Origin: Candidatus Koribacter versatilis Ellin345
GTDB taxonomy: Bacteria > Acidobacteriota > Terriglobia > Terriglobales > Acidobacteriaceae
Length of the DNA: 64,000 nt
NCBI RefSeq assembly: GCF_000014005.1
Contig: NC_008009.1
Location: 3,472,001 to 3,536,000, forward strand
Direction: 5' to 3'
In this document: positions 8,306-17,568 of the stretch, piece by piece
How positions within the stretch are numbered: position 1 is the stretch's first letter
Layout: each line of letters begins with the position of its first letter
Program-made: the position numbers and the translations under genes
Notes under the pieces: generated by a model
What the model was told of the DNA's origin: nothing
The model's input: the letters and a program-made list of their open reading frames with translations, nothing else
The model's database searches: none

Positions 8306-9646
8306 ATGACGATCACGCTCGATACCACCTCGCTTTACAGTGGGAAGGGCTTTGACGTTCAGAGCATGGTCAACCAGATCCTGAACGCACAACGTACCCA
8401 AGAAGACCAGTGGAAGAGCCAACAGACCCTAGTCCAGAACCAAACTTCCGCGTTGACTGCGATCCAAAGTGAGATTGGGACCTTTTACACAGCCTCAACA
8501 AACCTTACAGACTTCAATGGGGTACTCGGGGCCAAGATCGCAAGTTCCTCCGACACTGGAGCCCTGGTCGCGACTGCGGACTCCTACGCCACCACCGGCA
8601 AGCATGTGCTTGCCGTGGAACAACTCGCGACAACCGGCTCTGCATACTCGACGGCAATCGCCTCCGGAGATTCGCTCGACTCAGGCTGTTTCGATCTGAC
8701 GGTCGGCTCCACGACCAAGACGGTGACCTTGGGCGACGACAATTCCACACTCTCCGATGTTGCTGACGCTATTAACAAGCTCGGTATGGGAGTCACGGCG
8801 GCAGTCCAGACTGATGCGGCGGGATCTCGGTTGACCATCGTAAGCAACACGTCGGGCTCTGCGGGAGCGTTGAGCATTAGTGGTGGAACATCGCAACTTA
8901 GCTTCAATGTGACGAAGGGACAGAATGCAATCGTTGACGTAGATGGGGTCCCGTACGAGTCAGCCAGCAATACAGTGGATGGTGCGATTTCCGGGGTGAC
9001 GCTTAATCTCGCCACCGCGAATCCGGACAAGCAGGTCACGCTCTCGGTCTCGCAGGACGCAACCCAGGTGGCGCAAGCCATTGGTGATTGGGTCGATTCG
9101 TACAACGCACTTGTGAAGTCAGTCAATACGCAGTTTTCCTACAACTCCACAACGAACAGAGCGGGAGCACTTTCCGGCGACAGTTCCCTGCGCCTGCTGC
9201 AAGATTCCCTGCTCCACTTGGCCCCGTTCTCTATGGACGGCAACGGCGACTACGGCACGTTGCGTTCGATCGGGATTGACATGGAAGACGATGGAACGCT
9301 CTCGGTCGACAGCACGACATTGAACGATGCCCTTGCGAACCATTTTTCTAACTTGACTTCATTCTTCCAGGGAGAAAACAGCTTCGGAACAACGCTGAGC
9401 AGTGCGGCGCAGATGCTCGAAAGCCCGACCGTTGGCCCGATTTCGCTCGATTTGCAGACCCTGCGACAGACGAACCAGGACCTGACTAACGAAATCTCAG
9501 ATTTCGAAACTCGGCTCGCTTCGCAGCAGCAGACGCTGCTTTTGCAGTACTCGCAGATCAACGCTGCCCTGCAGGAGCTCCCCTCTTTGCAAAACCAGAT
9601 TTCGCAGATGCTGGATTCCACCAGCATCTCTTCAACGAGTAAATGA
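8306..9646 (+). CDS. fliD: Flagellar filament cap protein FliD
   Basis: FliD caps the growing filament and folds flagellin. The N-terminus has the family's opening (GKGFDVQSMVNQILNAQRTQ) and the C-terminal coiled coil contains DLTNEISDFETRLASQQQTL. 446 aa is normal. GGAG lies about 8 bases before the ATG. One base separates it from fliS, so cap and flagellin chaperone are co-transcribed. Confidence 0.95.
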   Translation: MTITLDTTSLYSGKGFDVQSMVNQILNAQRTQEDQWKSQQTLVQNQTSALTAIQSEIGTFYTASTNLTDFNGVLGAKIASSSDTGALVATADSYATTGKHVLAVEQLATTGSAYSTAIASGDSLDSGCFDLTVGSTTKTVTLGDDNSTLSDVADAINKLGMGVTAAVQTDAAGSRLTIVSNTSGSAGALSISGGTSQLSFNVTKGQNAIVDVDGVPYESASNTVDGAISGVTLNLATANPDKQVTLSVSQDATQVAQAIGDWVDSYNALVKSVNTQFSYNSTTNRAGALSGDSSLRLLQDSLLHLAPFSMDGNGDYGTLRSIGIDMEDDGTLSVDSTTLNDALANHFSNLTSFFQGENSFGTTLSSAAQMLESPTVGPISLDLQTLRQTNQDLTNEISDFETRLASQQQTLLLQYSQINAALQELPSLQNQISQMLDSTSISSTSK

Positions 9647-9647
9647 G

Positions 9648-10112
9648 ATGACCGACAACCCAGATCTTGCCTATCGAGAAAACGAAGCGCTAGCGACCGA
9701 TCCACTAGGACTGGTTGTGGTGCTGTATGACATGTTGCTCAAGGACCTGCACGAAGCTGTCGTCTCCGTGTCGGCAGGCGACGTCGAAAAGCGCTCTAAT
9801 GCAGTTCGGCACTGTTTGCTCGTGCTCCAGGAGTTACAAGGTACCTTGGACTTCGAGCGTGGTGGCGTGGTCGCCGAGAACCTCGACCGTTTCTACAACT
9901 TCATACGCGCCAAATTGCTGGAGGGCCAGATCAAAGCGTCGTCGGAGATTTTCGAGCAGCAGATCACGCTGGTCGCATCCATCCGAGAAGCATGGCAACA
10001 GGTAAGACGCGACCAACTTGCAACGGAAGTCGGGTCGAGTGATACGGCGCCGATCATTCCCGGTCCACTGGTTGACGTTGAGACGACCGTAGCAGCCCAT
10101 TGGAGCGCTTAA
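9648..10112 (+). CDS. fliS: Flagellin export chaperone FliS
   Basis: FliS binds the flagellin C-terminus and prevents early polymerisation. The family pattern AYRENEALATDPLGLVVVLY, then DMLLKDLHEAV, is clear, as is the LQELQGTLDFERGG segment. At 154 aa it has an extra acidic tail of about 20 residues. It follows fliD by one base. Confidence 0.93.
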   Translation: MTDNPDLAYRENEALATDPLGLVVVLYDMLLKDLHEAVVSVSAGDVEKRSNAVRHCLLVLQELQGTLDFERGGVVAENLDRFYNFIRAKLLEGQIKASSEIFEQQITLVASIREAWQQVRRDQLATEVGSSDTAPIIPGPLVDVETTVAAHWSA

Positions 10113-10113
10113 G

Positions 10114-10452
10114 GTGATGAGCGTTGAAGAGGCCGTGCACGCAGCAATCGAAGCCATCGAGGTCTTCCTACAGGAAACGCAAGGCTCGCCAAGAAACCTG
10201 ACCGCCCAAAAGCTGCGCGAACTCTCCTACCGGATCGAGCAAGCCCGCAGCATTCGGGCTTATACCGCAAGTTCAGCCAGTTCGGATCTGCGTCCCATCC
10301 GCGAATCGTATCGAGCAAGCCTAGAGCGCTTGCGGAAGCGGCTCTCCGAAAGCGAACTTGCGCTCCGTGCCGAAAGTAGCAGTCTCGCGGAGGAAAACGA
10401 ACGTCTCACTTCGGTTCGAGATTGGCACACACAGTTCAGAGCCACACAGTAG
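10114..10452 (+). CDS. Small coiled-coil protein after fliS (FliT-position)
   Basis: A 112-residue, highly charged helical protein with a probable coiled coil over roughly residues 60-105. I do not recognise a family. It follows fliS by one base, the place where FliT (the FliD chaperone) sits in many bacteria, so a flagellar chaperone role is plausible but unproven. GTG 10114 or ATG 10117 may be the start. The 3' end overlaps the convergent response regulator by 17 bases. Confidence 0.65.
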   Translation: MMSVEEAVHAAIEAIEVFLQETQGSPRNLTAQKLRELSYRIEQARSIRAYTASSASSDLRPIRESYRASLERLRKRLSESELALRAESSSLAEENERLTSVRDWHTQFRATQ

Positions 10453-11296
10453 GCACATGTGGCTCCTGCTCAAACGCATGCAGCAGGTTCAATTCGTGAT
10501 ATCCGCGGAAACAACGGCCGATTGCCGCCATCAATAAGCGAGCGCTGTACGGCTTTGCCAGGAAGTACGTTTGCATGGCGGGATCCTCAGGAACAACGGC
10601 GCCAAATCCTGAAATGAAGAGAATCGGCACGCGCTTGTCTTGGAGCCGAATTGCCTTTGCCAAGGTAAAGCCGTCCGGGCCAGGCATGGTCAAGTCGGTG
10701 ATCACCAAACCTACTTCCTTCGAGGCCCGGCTGAATTGATCCAATCCTGATTCAGCACGCTCGGCAGTCAGGACGCGATAGCCTTCCCCTTCGAGGATTT
10801 CACGGGTGGAATTGCGTACGAAGTTGTCGTCCTCGACCAACAGAATGCTGTTCCGGTGCCGGAGCTTCGTCGCGTTTCGGCCAAACACTGGAAATTCAAA
10901 ATTGCAATAAAGCGCATCTTGCTCAAAGAAGTACTTCAGGGCAACGGAGTGCGCGATGAGTTCGTGCTCTGCCTGACCCATCCTGTCGGCCCAAGTGTGG
11001 TCTACCGCGAGCGGTCGACGATTGGCGGATACGGACGTTTCCATGCTGATCACCAGGCGACAGTCACTTCGATCGCGATCGTCTGCGTAATGCACATGAA
11101 GCCGATGACACTCGGCGCTGGAGCCGATTTCTGCCAACAGTTCCACAGCGACCGACAACCACTTCAATGCTCCCGTGTGCAGTATGACCGGCGGAACATA
11201 GTCCGGGAGTTTCTCTTCAAACGTGCATCCCGGGAGGGATCGTTTCACGCAATTCAGCAGTTCTTCACCCTTATAAATTTCGGTTCTGTCGTTCAT
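10436..11296 (-). CDS. Response regulator with atypical N-terminal ATPase-like region
   Basis: The C-terminal part (about residues 150-270) is a receiver domain: VEDD acidic pair, phospho-acceptor D201 in LVITDLTMPG, and the lysine in FLAKPYS. The N-terminal 140 residues resemble a decayed histidine-kinase ATPase fold (WLSVAVELLAEIG where the N box would be) but have no G boxes and no phospho-histidine; this is only by-eye. I chose ATG 11296 (286 aa), with GAGGAGGCGGAG upstream, over a longer open frame to 11527 whose extension is Arg-rich and unlike protein. Orphan; no kinase adjacent. Confidence 0.8.
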   Translation of the reverse strand: MNDRTEIYKGEELLNCVKRSLPGCTFEEKLPDYVPPVILHTGALKWLSVAVELLAEIGSSAECHRLHVHYADDRDRSDCRLVISMETSVSANRRPLAVDHTWADRMGQAEHELIAHSVALKYFFEQDALYCNFEFPVFGRNATKLRHRNSILLVEDDNFVRNSTREILEGEGYRVLTAERAESGLDQFSRASKEVGLVITDLTMPGPDGFTLAKAIRLQDKRVPILFISGFGAVVPEDPAMQTYFLAKPYSARLLMAAIGRCFRGYHELNLLHAFEQEPHVPTVWL

Positions 11297-11560
11297 CTGA
11301 ATTCTCCGCCTCCTCGTACGCAATTCAAGAAGCACGACAGTTGCCAATCGTCGATTTCGAAGTTTCCTCGTGTTCTCAACAATTCGACGCCGGACGACCG
11401 AGTGAAGTCTTCCCGAGGAGTTCCCAATTTTGTTGCGAATTTCGTTTCGGTTCCTATATAGGTTCCGGCATCCGGACCGTTCGTTTACGAGACGTGACAT
11501 GGGAATTTGCCGCGTATCAGGTATCATTCAGGGTTTTCTTTAACTCACTGGAGGGCAGCC

Positions 11561-13219
11561 TTGCATTCACACGTACCTCGTGTCCCCTATCGCATCTCCC
11601 TATTTGTGTTTCTCGCATTGTTTTCCTGCTCTGCATACGCTCAACAGCGCGGCGAGACCGTGGACCTGGGCATGGTCACGCAGATTCGGCAGGAAGGATT
11701 CCGGAACTCGCAAGTCATGCAAACCGCCAGCGCAATCGTCGACGGTATCGGCGAACGGCTAAGTGGGTCGCCGAATGTCAAGAAAGCGAACGAATGGACC
11801 CGGGATCAATTCACCAAGTGGGGGTTGCAAAACGCTCACCTTGAGGGCTACAAGTTCGGGCGCGGGTGGCAGAACGAATTCACGTCGGTCCGAATGGTCT
11901 CGCCCGACTTCATGGAACTTATTGCCTACCCGAAGGCCTGGACGCCGGGAACGAGTGGCGCGATTAAGGCGCCGGCCGTGCGCGTAGTCGCGAAGTCACC
12001 TGCCGACTTCGAAAAGTATCGCGGCAAGCTCTCCGGCAAAATCGTTCTCTATGGCGATATGCCGGAAGTGAAGCCGCAAGCGGAAGCCGCCATGAGCCGT
12101 TATGACGAGAAGAAACTCGCCGACATCGGCCATTACGAGATCCCAAGCGAGAAGCCGCGATTCAGTCCTGAGGAATTTAAGAATCGTCTAGCGCTACGGA
12201 AAGCGGCGGACGAGTTCTTCGTCAAGGAGAATGTTGTCGCTGTGATTGACGCCAGCCGCGGCGATGGCGGTACCGTTTTCGTACAGAGCGCCGGTTCGTA
12301 TAAAGAAGGTGAGCCGGAGGTCGCGCCGTCGCTCTCGATGGCGGTGGAACATTTCGGCCGCATCGCGCGACTGCTGGAGCGCGGAGGAAATGTCGAACTT
12401 GAAGTAAATGTTCAGAACAAGTTCTACACAGACGACCCGACGGCTTACGACACCGTCGCCGAAATCCCCGGCTCTGACAAGAAAGATGAGCTGGTAATGG
12501 TCGGAGCGCACCTCGATTCCTGGCATGCCGGCACCGGTGCCACGGACAATGCTGCCGGATGCGCGGTGACGATGGAAGCAGTGCGCATTTTGCAGGCACT
12601 TGGCGTGAAGCCGCGGCGGACTATCCGTATCGCACTATGGACAGGCGAGGAAGAGGGATTGCTCGGCTCGCGCGCGTATGTCGAGCAACACTTTGGGTCG
12701 CGACCGGAGAGCACTGATCCGAAGGAAAAAGACCTGCCGTCGTTCCTGCGCAAGCCGGGAACTCCACTCACCCTCAAGCCGGAGCAGAAGCAGGTTTCGG
12801 CATACTTCAACATCGACAATGGAAGCGGTAAGGTCCGCGGCATTTACCTGCAGGAGAACGCCGCCGTTGCACCGATCTTCACCGAGTGGCTAAAGCCATT
12901 CCATGATCTCGGCGCCGATACGATCACGTATCGCAACACGGGCGGCACGGACCACCTCTCGTTCGATGCGGTAGGTATTCCGGGTTTCCAGTTCATCCAG
13001 GACCCGATTGAGTATGAGACTCGCACTCACCACTCGAATATGGATGTGTACGAACGCCTGCAACGTGACGATCTGATGCAAGCTTCGGTAGTACTCGCAT
13101 CGTTCATCTATAACGCAGCAATGCGCGACGACATGATGCCGCGCAAGCCGCTACCGAAGGATGCGGTGCTCCCGCCCGCATCCGCGGCTCCGGCAAAGAC
13201 CCCTGCAAAGAAAAAGTAG
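11561..13219 (+). CDS. M28 family zinc metallopeptidase, secreted
   Basis: An aminopeptidase/carboxypeptidase-type exported protein. Start chosen at TTG 11561, with GGAGGG 5 bases upstream; it begins a clear signal peptide ending in SAYA/QQ. The catalytic domain (from about residue 300) shows the zinc ligands: MVGAHLDSWHAGTGATDNAA (His and bridging Asp), WTGEEEGLLGSRAY (catalytic and metal Glu), and THHSNMD near residue 488. A PA-type insert domain fits residues 110-300. The C-terminus is Ala/Lys/Pro rich. Single gene, ended by a strong hairpin. Confidence 0.92.
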   Translation: MHSHVPRVPYRISLFVFLALFSCSAYAQQRGETVDLGMVTQIRQEGFRNSQVMQTASAIVDGIGERLSGSPNVKKANEWTRDQFTKWGLQNAHLEGYKFGRGWQNEFTSVRMVSPDFMELIAYPKAWTPGTSGAIKAPAVRVVAKSPADFEKYRGKLSGKIVLYGDMPEVKPQAEAAMSRYDEKKLADIGHYEIPSEKPRFSPEEFKNRLALRKAADEFFVKENVVAVIDASRGDGGTVFVQSAGSYKEGEPEVAPSLSMAVEHFGRIARLLERGGNVELEVNVQNKFYTDDPTAYDTVAEIPGSDKKDELVMVGAHLDSWHAGTGATDNAAGCAVTMEAVRILQALGVKPRRTIRIALWTGEEEGLLGSRAYVEQHFGSRPESTDPKEKDLPSFLRKPGTPLTLKPEQKQVSAYFNIDNGSGKVRGIYLQENAAVAPIFTEWLKPFHDLGADTITYRNTGGTDHLSFDAVGIPGFQFIQDPIEYETRTHHSNMDVYERLQRDDLMQASVVLASFIYNAAMRDDMMPRKPLPKDAVLPPASAAPAKTPAKKK

Positions 13220-13222
13220 CGT

Positions 13223-13266
13223 GAGCAACAAAGACGGCGGACCGCGGTCCACCGTCTTTGTTGCTC
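13223..13266. terminator. Bidirectional terminator between M28 peptidase and UspA gene
   Basis: A perfect 15-bp inverted repeat (13223-13237 and 13252-13266) with a second 5-bp stem inside it. It lies between convergent genes ending at 13219 and 13272 and can serve both. Confidence 0.85.
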
Positions 13267-13271
13267 GAAGA

Positions 13272-14162
13272 TTATGCCCCGCCGCGGACGGTCAGCACCG
13301 GACAGCGTGCATGCGAAAGAACGTAGCTCGCGACACTCCATGGCAAATGCGAGGTGGCGTGATGTCCGGCATGTACACCCATTACCAGCAGGTCGGCTTC
13401 GAGATCGGTCGCAATCCGAACGATGTCTGGTCCTGGTGATCCGAATTCGACTTTAAAGTCCGGATGACTTCCTTCCATGCCTTCGGGGATTAGCTCCTTC
13501 ATGCGCGCTACAGATTCATGAACGAGCTGGTCGGCAGAGTCTGCCGGAAGGCTGGCCGAGTGAGCTATCACGTGCAGGAACGTTGTCTGCGAATGGTGTT
13601 CCTGCGTAAACATCAGCGCGTAGGGTAAGGCGTGCAGCGATCCAGTCGAAAAGTCGGTGGCGAAAACAATCCGCCACATCTTCTGCCGTGGGAGCGATGG
13701 CGGAATGACCTCCGGCCCGATGGTGAGCACTGGGCACTTCACAGTGCGGTAGATTTCCTCAGCGATTGAACCGACGAGCAGCTTGTGTAAGACGCCGCGG
13801 CCACGGGTTCCAAGGACTACGAGGTCGATGCGTTTGTCAGCGACAACCTGGCGGATTACATCCCAGACTTCGCCATCCATCACAATCGCTTGGTGTGGGA
13901 TTTCCTTCAAAGATTGTTTCGCGACGAATCTCTGCATTTCCTGGCCTGCGCCCTTGCGGAGAACGTCAGTTTGATCCGGTACAGGTTCTATAGGTACGAC
14001 GGCAGGCATTGGCGGCACGGCGTGCGCCACAAAAAGCGTCGCGTTATAGCGGGTTGCGAACTCCAACGCGAACGGCAGAGCGCGTTCGGAGGTCGAGGAG
14101 AAGTCGGTCGCGAACAGCACGTTCTGGATCGCGATCAGTGCAGGGCGCTCGGTGATCAGCAT
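13272..14162 (-). CDS. Tandem universal stress protein (UspA x2)
   Basis: Two Usp domains in one chain (about residues 8-148 and 160-293). The first carries the ATP-binding pattern G-2x-G-9x-GS (GTRGRGVLHKLLVGS), so it should bind ATP; in the second this region is degenerate (GVHAGHHATSHLPWSVAS). Strong GGGGGTGG ribosome site. It is the last gene of the same-strand cluster with the GDH-like, NrfD, ferredoxin and GcvH-like genes, with a 92-base gap, and may share their transcript. Confidence 0.92.
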   Translation of the reverse strand: MLITERPALIAIQNVLFATDFSSTSERALPFALEFATRYNATLFVAHAVPPMPAVVPIEPVPDQTDVLRKGAGQEMQRFVAKQSLKEIPHQAIVMDGEVWDVIRQVVADKRIDLVVLGTRGRGVLHKLLVGSIAEEIYRTVKCPVLTIGPEVIPPSLPRQKMWRIVFATDFSTGSLHALPYALMFTQEHHSQTTFLHVIAHSASLPADSADQLVHESVARMKELIPEGMEGSHPDFKVEFGSPGPDIVRIATDLEADLLVMGVHAGHHATSHLPWSVASYVLSHARCPVLTVRGGA

Positions 14163-14254
14163 AGGCCACCCCCTTCATCGGATGGGCTTCGGCACAGTAA
14201 AGCCTATTCTTTTCTGCCCACGATGCAGTGATCCCCATCACATCGCAAGCCCAT

Positions 14255-15469
14255 TTAGGGTCTAGCCAAAGCGGACCAACCCGCAAGTCGTTGTAATGCC
14301 AAGAGCACCATGGAGCGATGCAGTGGTGTTTTGAAACGCCGACTGAAATTTTCCAACTCGTTCCACAACCTACCGAGGTAGTTTTGGACGTCGGCACAAT
14401 CGTCGGACGCCGATCGGGCGCTCCAGGACAGGCGCGGCAGTAGGCACGGCGAATGAAGGAGAGTCGCGGGGAGAACCGTAACACCGTGGGCTGAGAGGCT
14501 ATCCACCGCGCCGGATGACAGACCCGGTGCGACCAACTCCGCAAGGACGGTTGCGCGCACCGTCGCCGCATTCCCCTCCGTAATTTCTGTCCGGCCGGAA
14601 GCCAGAATTAACAAATCGGCAGGGGTCGAGAGAACATCCGCGTAAGCGACGTGTTCCCCGCCGGGGTACTCGGCGAGCAGCCCGCTGCGTTCGATGTGGG
14701 TCCACAGATCACCGAGTTCGTCTTTTGCTTGCAAGAGTAATCCACCGGATTCATCGGCGATACCGACGATCGCCGCGCCTTCCTGCAGGAACGCTTCGAC
14801 TACGCACCGCGACAGGGGTTGCGTACCGACGATTACAACTCTGGAGCCGCGCAAAGCTTTGCCGCATGCGTTCAGAGCACTCGCGCACAACGTGACAGCA
14901 CTGAGAGCGACATGATTGTTGTTCGCCACGTAGTATTCCGTTGCAGGAACCCGCGGAAACTCGAGATCGGGGCTCAATTCCCCGTGCACCATCCAAGCGG
15001 CGAACGCTGCTGAGGGCGGGTCCGCCGCCACGAGCCGAGCGCGCGGAAAGTATCGTCCAAGGTCGGAGCTGCACTCCCGCGCCAGCATCCAGAGCTCGCG
15101 CTCGGAATACGTTTCGGGAGGGATACGCACCGCTATCGCCGAGGCACTTTCTTGGAGGCCCGCCAGTGCCGCCCGCATTTGCAAATCCCGTGCTTGCGCA
15201 TCCGCAGAACGCTGTGAACCCGCGGTGCCCAAGTTGACCGACAAAATCGTGGAGTTGGAAGCAGGTCCGTAGCTACAGCCATAGATAGGAACAATCTCCG
15301 TACCAGCCGACGTCACCATCGGACGTCGCATCACAAGCTCCATCTGCGGAGTTCGCAACGATCGTAAGAGTTCCGGTGACACGTCGAGGACTTGCGCAGC
15401 GCGTTCCCACTCGAGCGATTCTTCAAACGAAGCCGATTCGGACATCAAGAACGTTTCTGCTGTACTCAT
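14255..15469 (-). CDS. Glutamate-dehydrogenase-like protein lacking catalytic residues
   Basis: 404 aa. The layout follows Glu/Leu/Phe dehydrogenases: a dimerisation domain (about 40-165) then a Rossmann domain (about 190-345). By-eye alignment: GPASNS (68-73) sits where active enzymes have GPxKGG, residues 104-119 (LQESASAIAVRIPPE) where they have the GGgKGG lysine loop, and AADPPSA (148-154) at the PAPDVGT loop. The dinucleotide motif is VGTQPLSR rather than GxGxxG. So both active-site lysines and the nucleotide glycines are gone. It is probably not an amino-acid dehydrogenase; a structural or sensory role in the NrfD cluster is my inference. Confidence 0.7.
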   Translation of the reverse strand: MSTAETFLMSESASFEESLEWERAAQVLDVSPELLRSLRTPQMELVMRRPMVTSAGTEIVPIYGCSYGPASNSTILSVNLGTAGSQRSADAQARDLQMRAALAGLQESASAIAVRIPPETYSERELWMLARECSSDLGRYFPRARLVAADPPSAAFAAWMVHGELSPDLEFPRVPATEYYVANNNHVALSAVTLCASALNACGKALRGSRVVIVGTQPLSRCVVEAFLQEGAAIVGIADESGGLLLQAKDELGDLWTHIERSGLLAEYPGGEHVAYADVLSTPADLLILASGRTEITEGNAATVRATVLAELVAPGLSSGAVDSLSAHGVTVLPATLLHSPCLLPRLSWSARSASDDCADVQNYLGRLWNELENFSRRFKTPLHRSMVLLALQRLAGWSALARP

Positions 15470-15485
15470 TTTGTTCTCACGCTAA

Positions 15486-15569
15486 TTCGCCCGGGGAATC
15501 TGAGGAGGGGCTGGATCAATGCAACCAGGTTCGGCCCATGCAGGCCCTCTCTCATCACCTCCGGGCGAA
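15486..15569. repeat. Nine-base inverted repeat in the nrfD/GDH-like gap
   Basis: TTCGCCCGG (15486-15494) and CCGGGCGAA (15561-15569) are perfect complements 66 bases apart within the 108-base gap between two same-strand genes. Transcribed, this could fold as one long closed domain upstream of the GDH-like start. It also holds a 13-mer shared with the gcvH-like leader (15536-15548). Confidence 0.5.
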
Positions 15570-15577
15570 ACCTTGAG

Positions 15578-16762
15578 CTACGCTCTCGCGACGGCGCCGT
15601 TGTCAGACAGCCAACGCTCCGGCTTCATCACCCGCTTGATCCGCGGCATGATATCGAGATAGAGCACCGCGTAACGGAACGCCACTACGCATCCCGCAAT
15701 CATCAGTAACGTGGTCGCAAGCTCCGACCACTTCGGGGTGTAAAGGGTGTTCATCGAGCGTTCGAACGCGGTAATGCAAACGTTCAACCGGTTCACGACA
15801 AAACCCGCTACAACCATGCAGCACGTCCAATACAGATACATCGGCGTATTCACGATTTTGTTGAATTGCAGCAGGATCAACGGAATGATCGCCAACAACG
15901 AAACTTCCAACCAGAAGAACGCGGTCTCACGCACCGGGAGGAACAAGTAACGTGCGCCGCCGGTGTGAATCAGGTCCAGTCCGCGGAAGATCACGTAAAC
16001 AAGGAGCAGCAGCGAAATAACTCGGCCCAGTTCGCGCAGGATGGAATAGTCAATGCGTGCATCGAGCGATCGCATGCTGAGATGCAGCGCGATTACGGTC
16101 ATCGCCAGGCCGCCGGCAATTGCCGACAGAAAGAACAGAGCGTGGATGTTGTGCGTGTACCAGAGCGGATACAACTTGCCCGGAGCGATGAGGAAGAGTC
16201 CACCGAGGAAGGACTGGTGCATCGAGGAAAGCAACACGCCAGCCATCACCACCCCGACCGTTACCCGGTGATGCCAATGCAGCACCAGTTCGCGCGTCTT
16301 CCGCCAGGGGATCTTCTCGATCAGTGCGGGACAGAATTCCAGAGTGAGCACCGTCGTATAAGTCGCCACGCACAGCGCAACGTCAAACAACATTGAATTG
16401 TGGTTCCAATAGATGAGGATGTGCCAGCACCGCCACGGAAGTCCGAGTTCGTAGAAGTAGCCCACACACACACTGCAATAACCGAGGAACCCAAGCAACA
16501 CAGCCGTGCGAACGATGGGCCGATAGCGCTCCATGCCGAGCACGTACACCGCACCTGAGAGCGCGAAAGCTCCCGCAGAGAGGCCGACGCCGCAAAGGGT
16601 CCCGAAGCCTACCCACATTCCCCAGGGCATTCCATCAGAGAGGTTCGAACTTCCGTGCAGTCCTGCGGCAAACCGCAGATACGTGGCATATGCTCCGGCG
16701 ATGAAGATTAACAGCGTGAGAACGCGCCAAATGGAAATCCTTGGAAGCTTTTCGGTCATCAT
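15578..16762 (-). CDS. hybB: NrfD/HybB-family integral membrane quinone-interacting subunit
   Basis: A 394-aa protein with about ten membrane helices and the NrfD/PsrC/HybB arrangement; segments such as GMPWGMWVGFGTLCGVGLSA and HNIHALFFLSAIAGG are typical. Such proteins bind menaquinone and couple a cytoplasmic or periplasmic iron-sulfur module to the membrane without haem. The start lies 2 bases after the ferredoxin stop. No hydrogenase or molybdoenzyme large subunit is found nearby, so the HybB symbol denotes family only. Confidence 0.88.
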   Translation of the reverse strand: MMTEKLPRISIWRVLTLLIFIAGAYATYLRFAAGLHGSSNLSDGMPWGMWVGFGTLCGVGLSAGAFALSGAVYVLGMERYRPIVRTAVLLGFLGYCSVCVGYFYELGLPWRCWHILIYWNHNSMLFDVALCVATYTTVLTLEFCPALIEKIPWRKTRELVLHWHHRVTVGVVMAGVLLSSMHQSFLGGLFLIAPGKLYPLWYTHNIHALFFLSAIAGGLAMTVIALHLSMRSLDARIDYSILRELGRVISLLLLVYVIFRGLDLIHTGGARYLFLPVRETAFFWLEVSLLAIIPLILLQFNKIVNTPMYLYWTCCMVVAGFVVNRLNVCITAFERSMNTLYTPKWSELATTLLMIAGCVVAFRYAVLYLDIMPRIKRVMKPERWLSDNGAVARA

Positions 16763-16764
16763 GG

Positions 16765-17532
16765 CTAGCGACCTCCCTTATCGTTCTTCTGATCGCGTTC
16801 GAGTGCTTCAGAAAGCGCCACTTCTTTGCGACGCTGCGTCACCCAGTACAGGCCAGCAAGGATCGAACCACCAACTGTTACCACCATCGGCGCGTCGCCC
16901 ATCGCGGTTGCGGTAAGCGTGCGGAGTGGGACGCGGTCCTGCGAAGTCGGTTTGAAGCCTAGCTTCTCGAACTCGACATCGGAGATATAAAACACCGACG
17001 TGCCTCCCAACTCTTCCGTTCCGTAGATTCGCTGTACGTAGCTTGGGTCGTCCCGCAGGCGCTTCCAGGCTTCGGCGAGCATTTCTGTCCGAGTGCCAAA
17101 CACCGTCGCGCTCGCGGGACAAGCTTCCGCGCAGGCGGTCTGTTTGCCTTGCTTTACGCGTTCGGCGCACATATCGCACTTTTTCACGAAAGGCGCGAGC
17201 TTCGTCCATTCATACCGCGGTACGGAATATGGACACGCCACCATGCAGTACCGGCAGCCAATGCATTTGTCCGCGTCATAGGTAACCGGACCAAATGAAT
17301 TCTTCTGCAAGGCGCCGACCGGACAAGCGCTGGCGCACGTCGGATCCTGGCAGTGCATACACAGTTTGCGGACGTTGCGTCCACCCTTCTCCTGCACCAC
17401 TGTCAACGCGGTGTACGACAGATCGGCCTCGTGTTGTACCGGAAAGTTGTGCACAGTCTGGCAAGCCTGCTCGCACGCCTGGCACCCGATGCAAGACTTC
17501 ACATCGATCAAAAGTGCAAATTGCTTCTCCAT
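16765..17532 (-). CDS. hybA: HybA-type ferredoxin with C-terminal membrane anchor
   Basis: Electron-transfer subunit with four cysteine groups for up to four 4Fe-4S clusters: CIGCQACEQAC (14-24), CMHCQDPTCASACP, CIGCRYCMVACP and CDMC...CAEACP. There is no Tat or Sec signal at the N-terminus. One hydrophobic helix near the C-terminus (about residues 216-233) is followed by RRK. By the positive-inside rule and the missing signal I place the clusters in the cytoplasm, unlike E. coli HybA. Ribosome site AGAGGAG. Between the GcvH-like and NrfD genes. Confidence 0.9.
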   Translation of the reverse strand: MEKQFALLIDVKSCIGCQACEQACQTVHNFPVQHEADLSYTALTVVQEKGGRNVRKLCMHCQDPTCASACPVGALQKNSFGPVTYDADKCIGCRYCMVACPYSVPRYEWTKLAPFVKKCDMCAERVKQGKQTACAEACPASATVFGTRTEMLAEAWKRLRDDPSYVQRIYGTEELGGTSVFYISDVEFEKLGFKPTSQDRVPLRTLTATAMGDAPMVVTVGGSILAGLYWVTQRRKEVALSEALERDQKNDKGGR

Positions 17533-17568
17533 TTTCTTCTCCTCTCTTCGGCCCGGAATAACGGTGTT

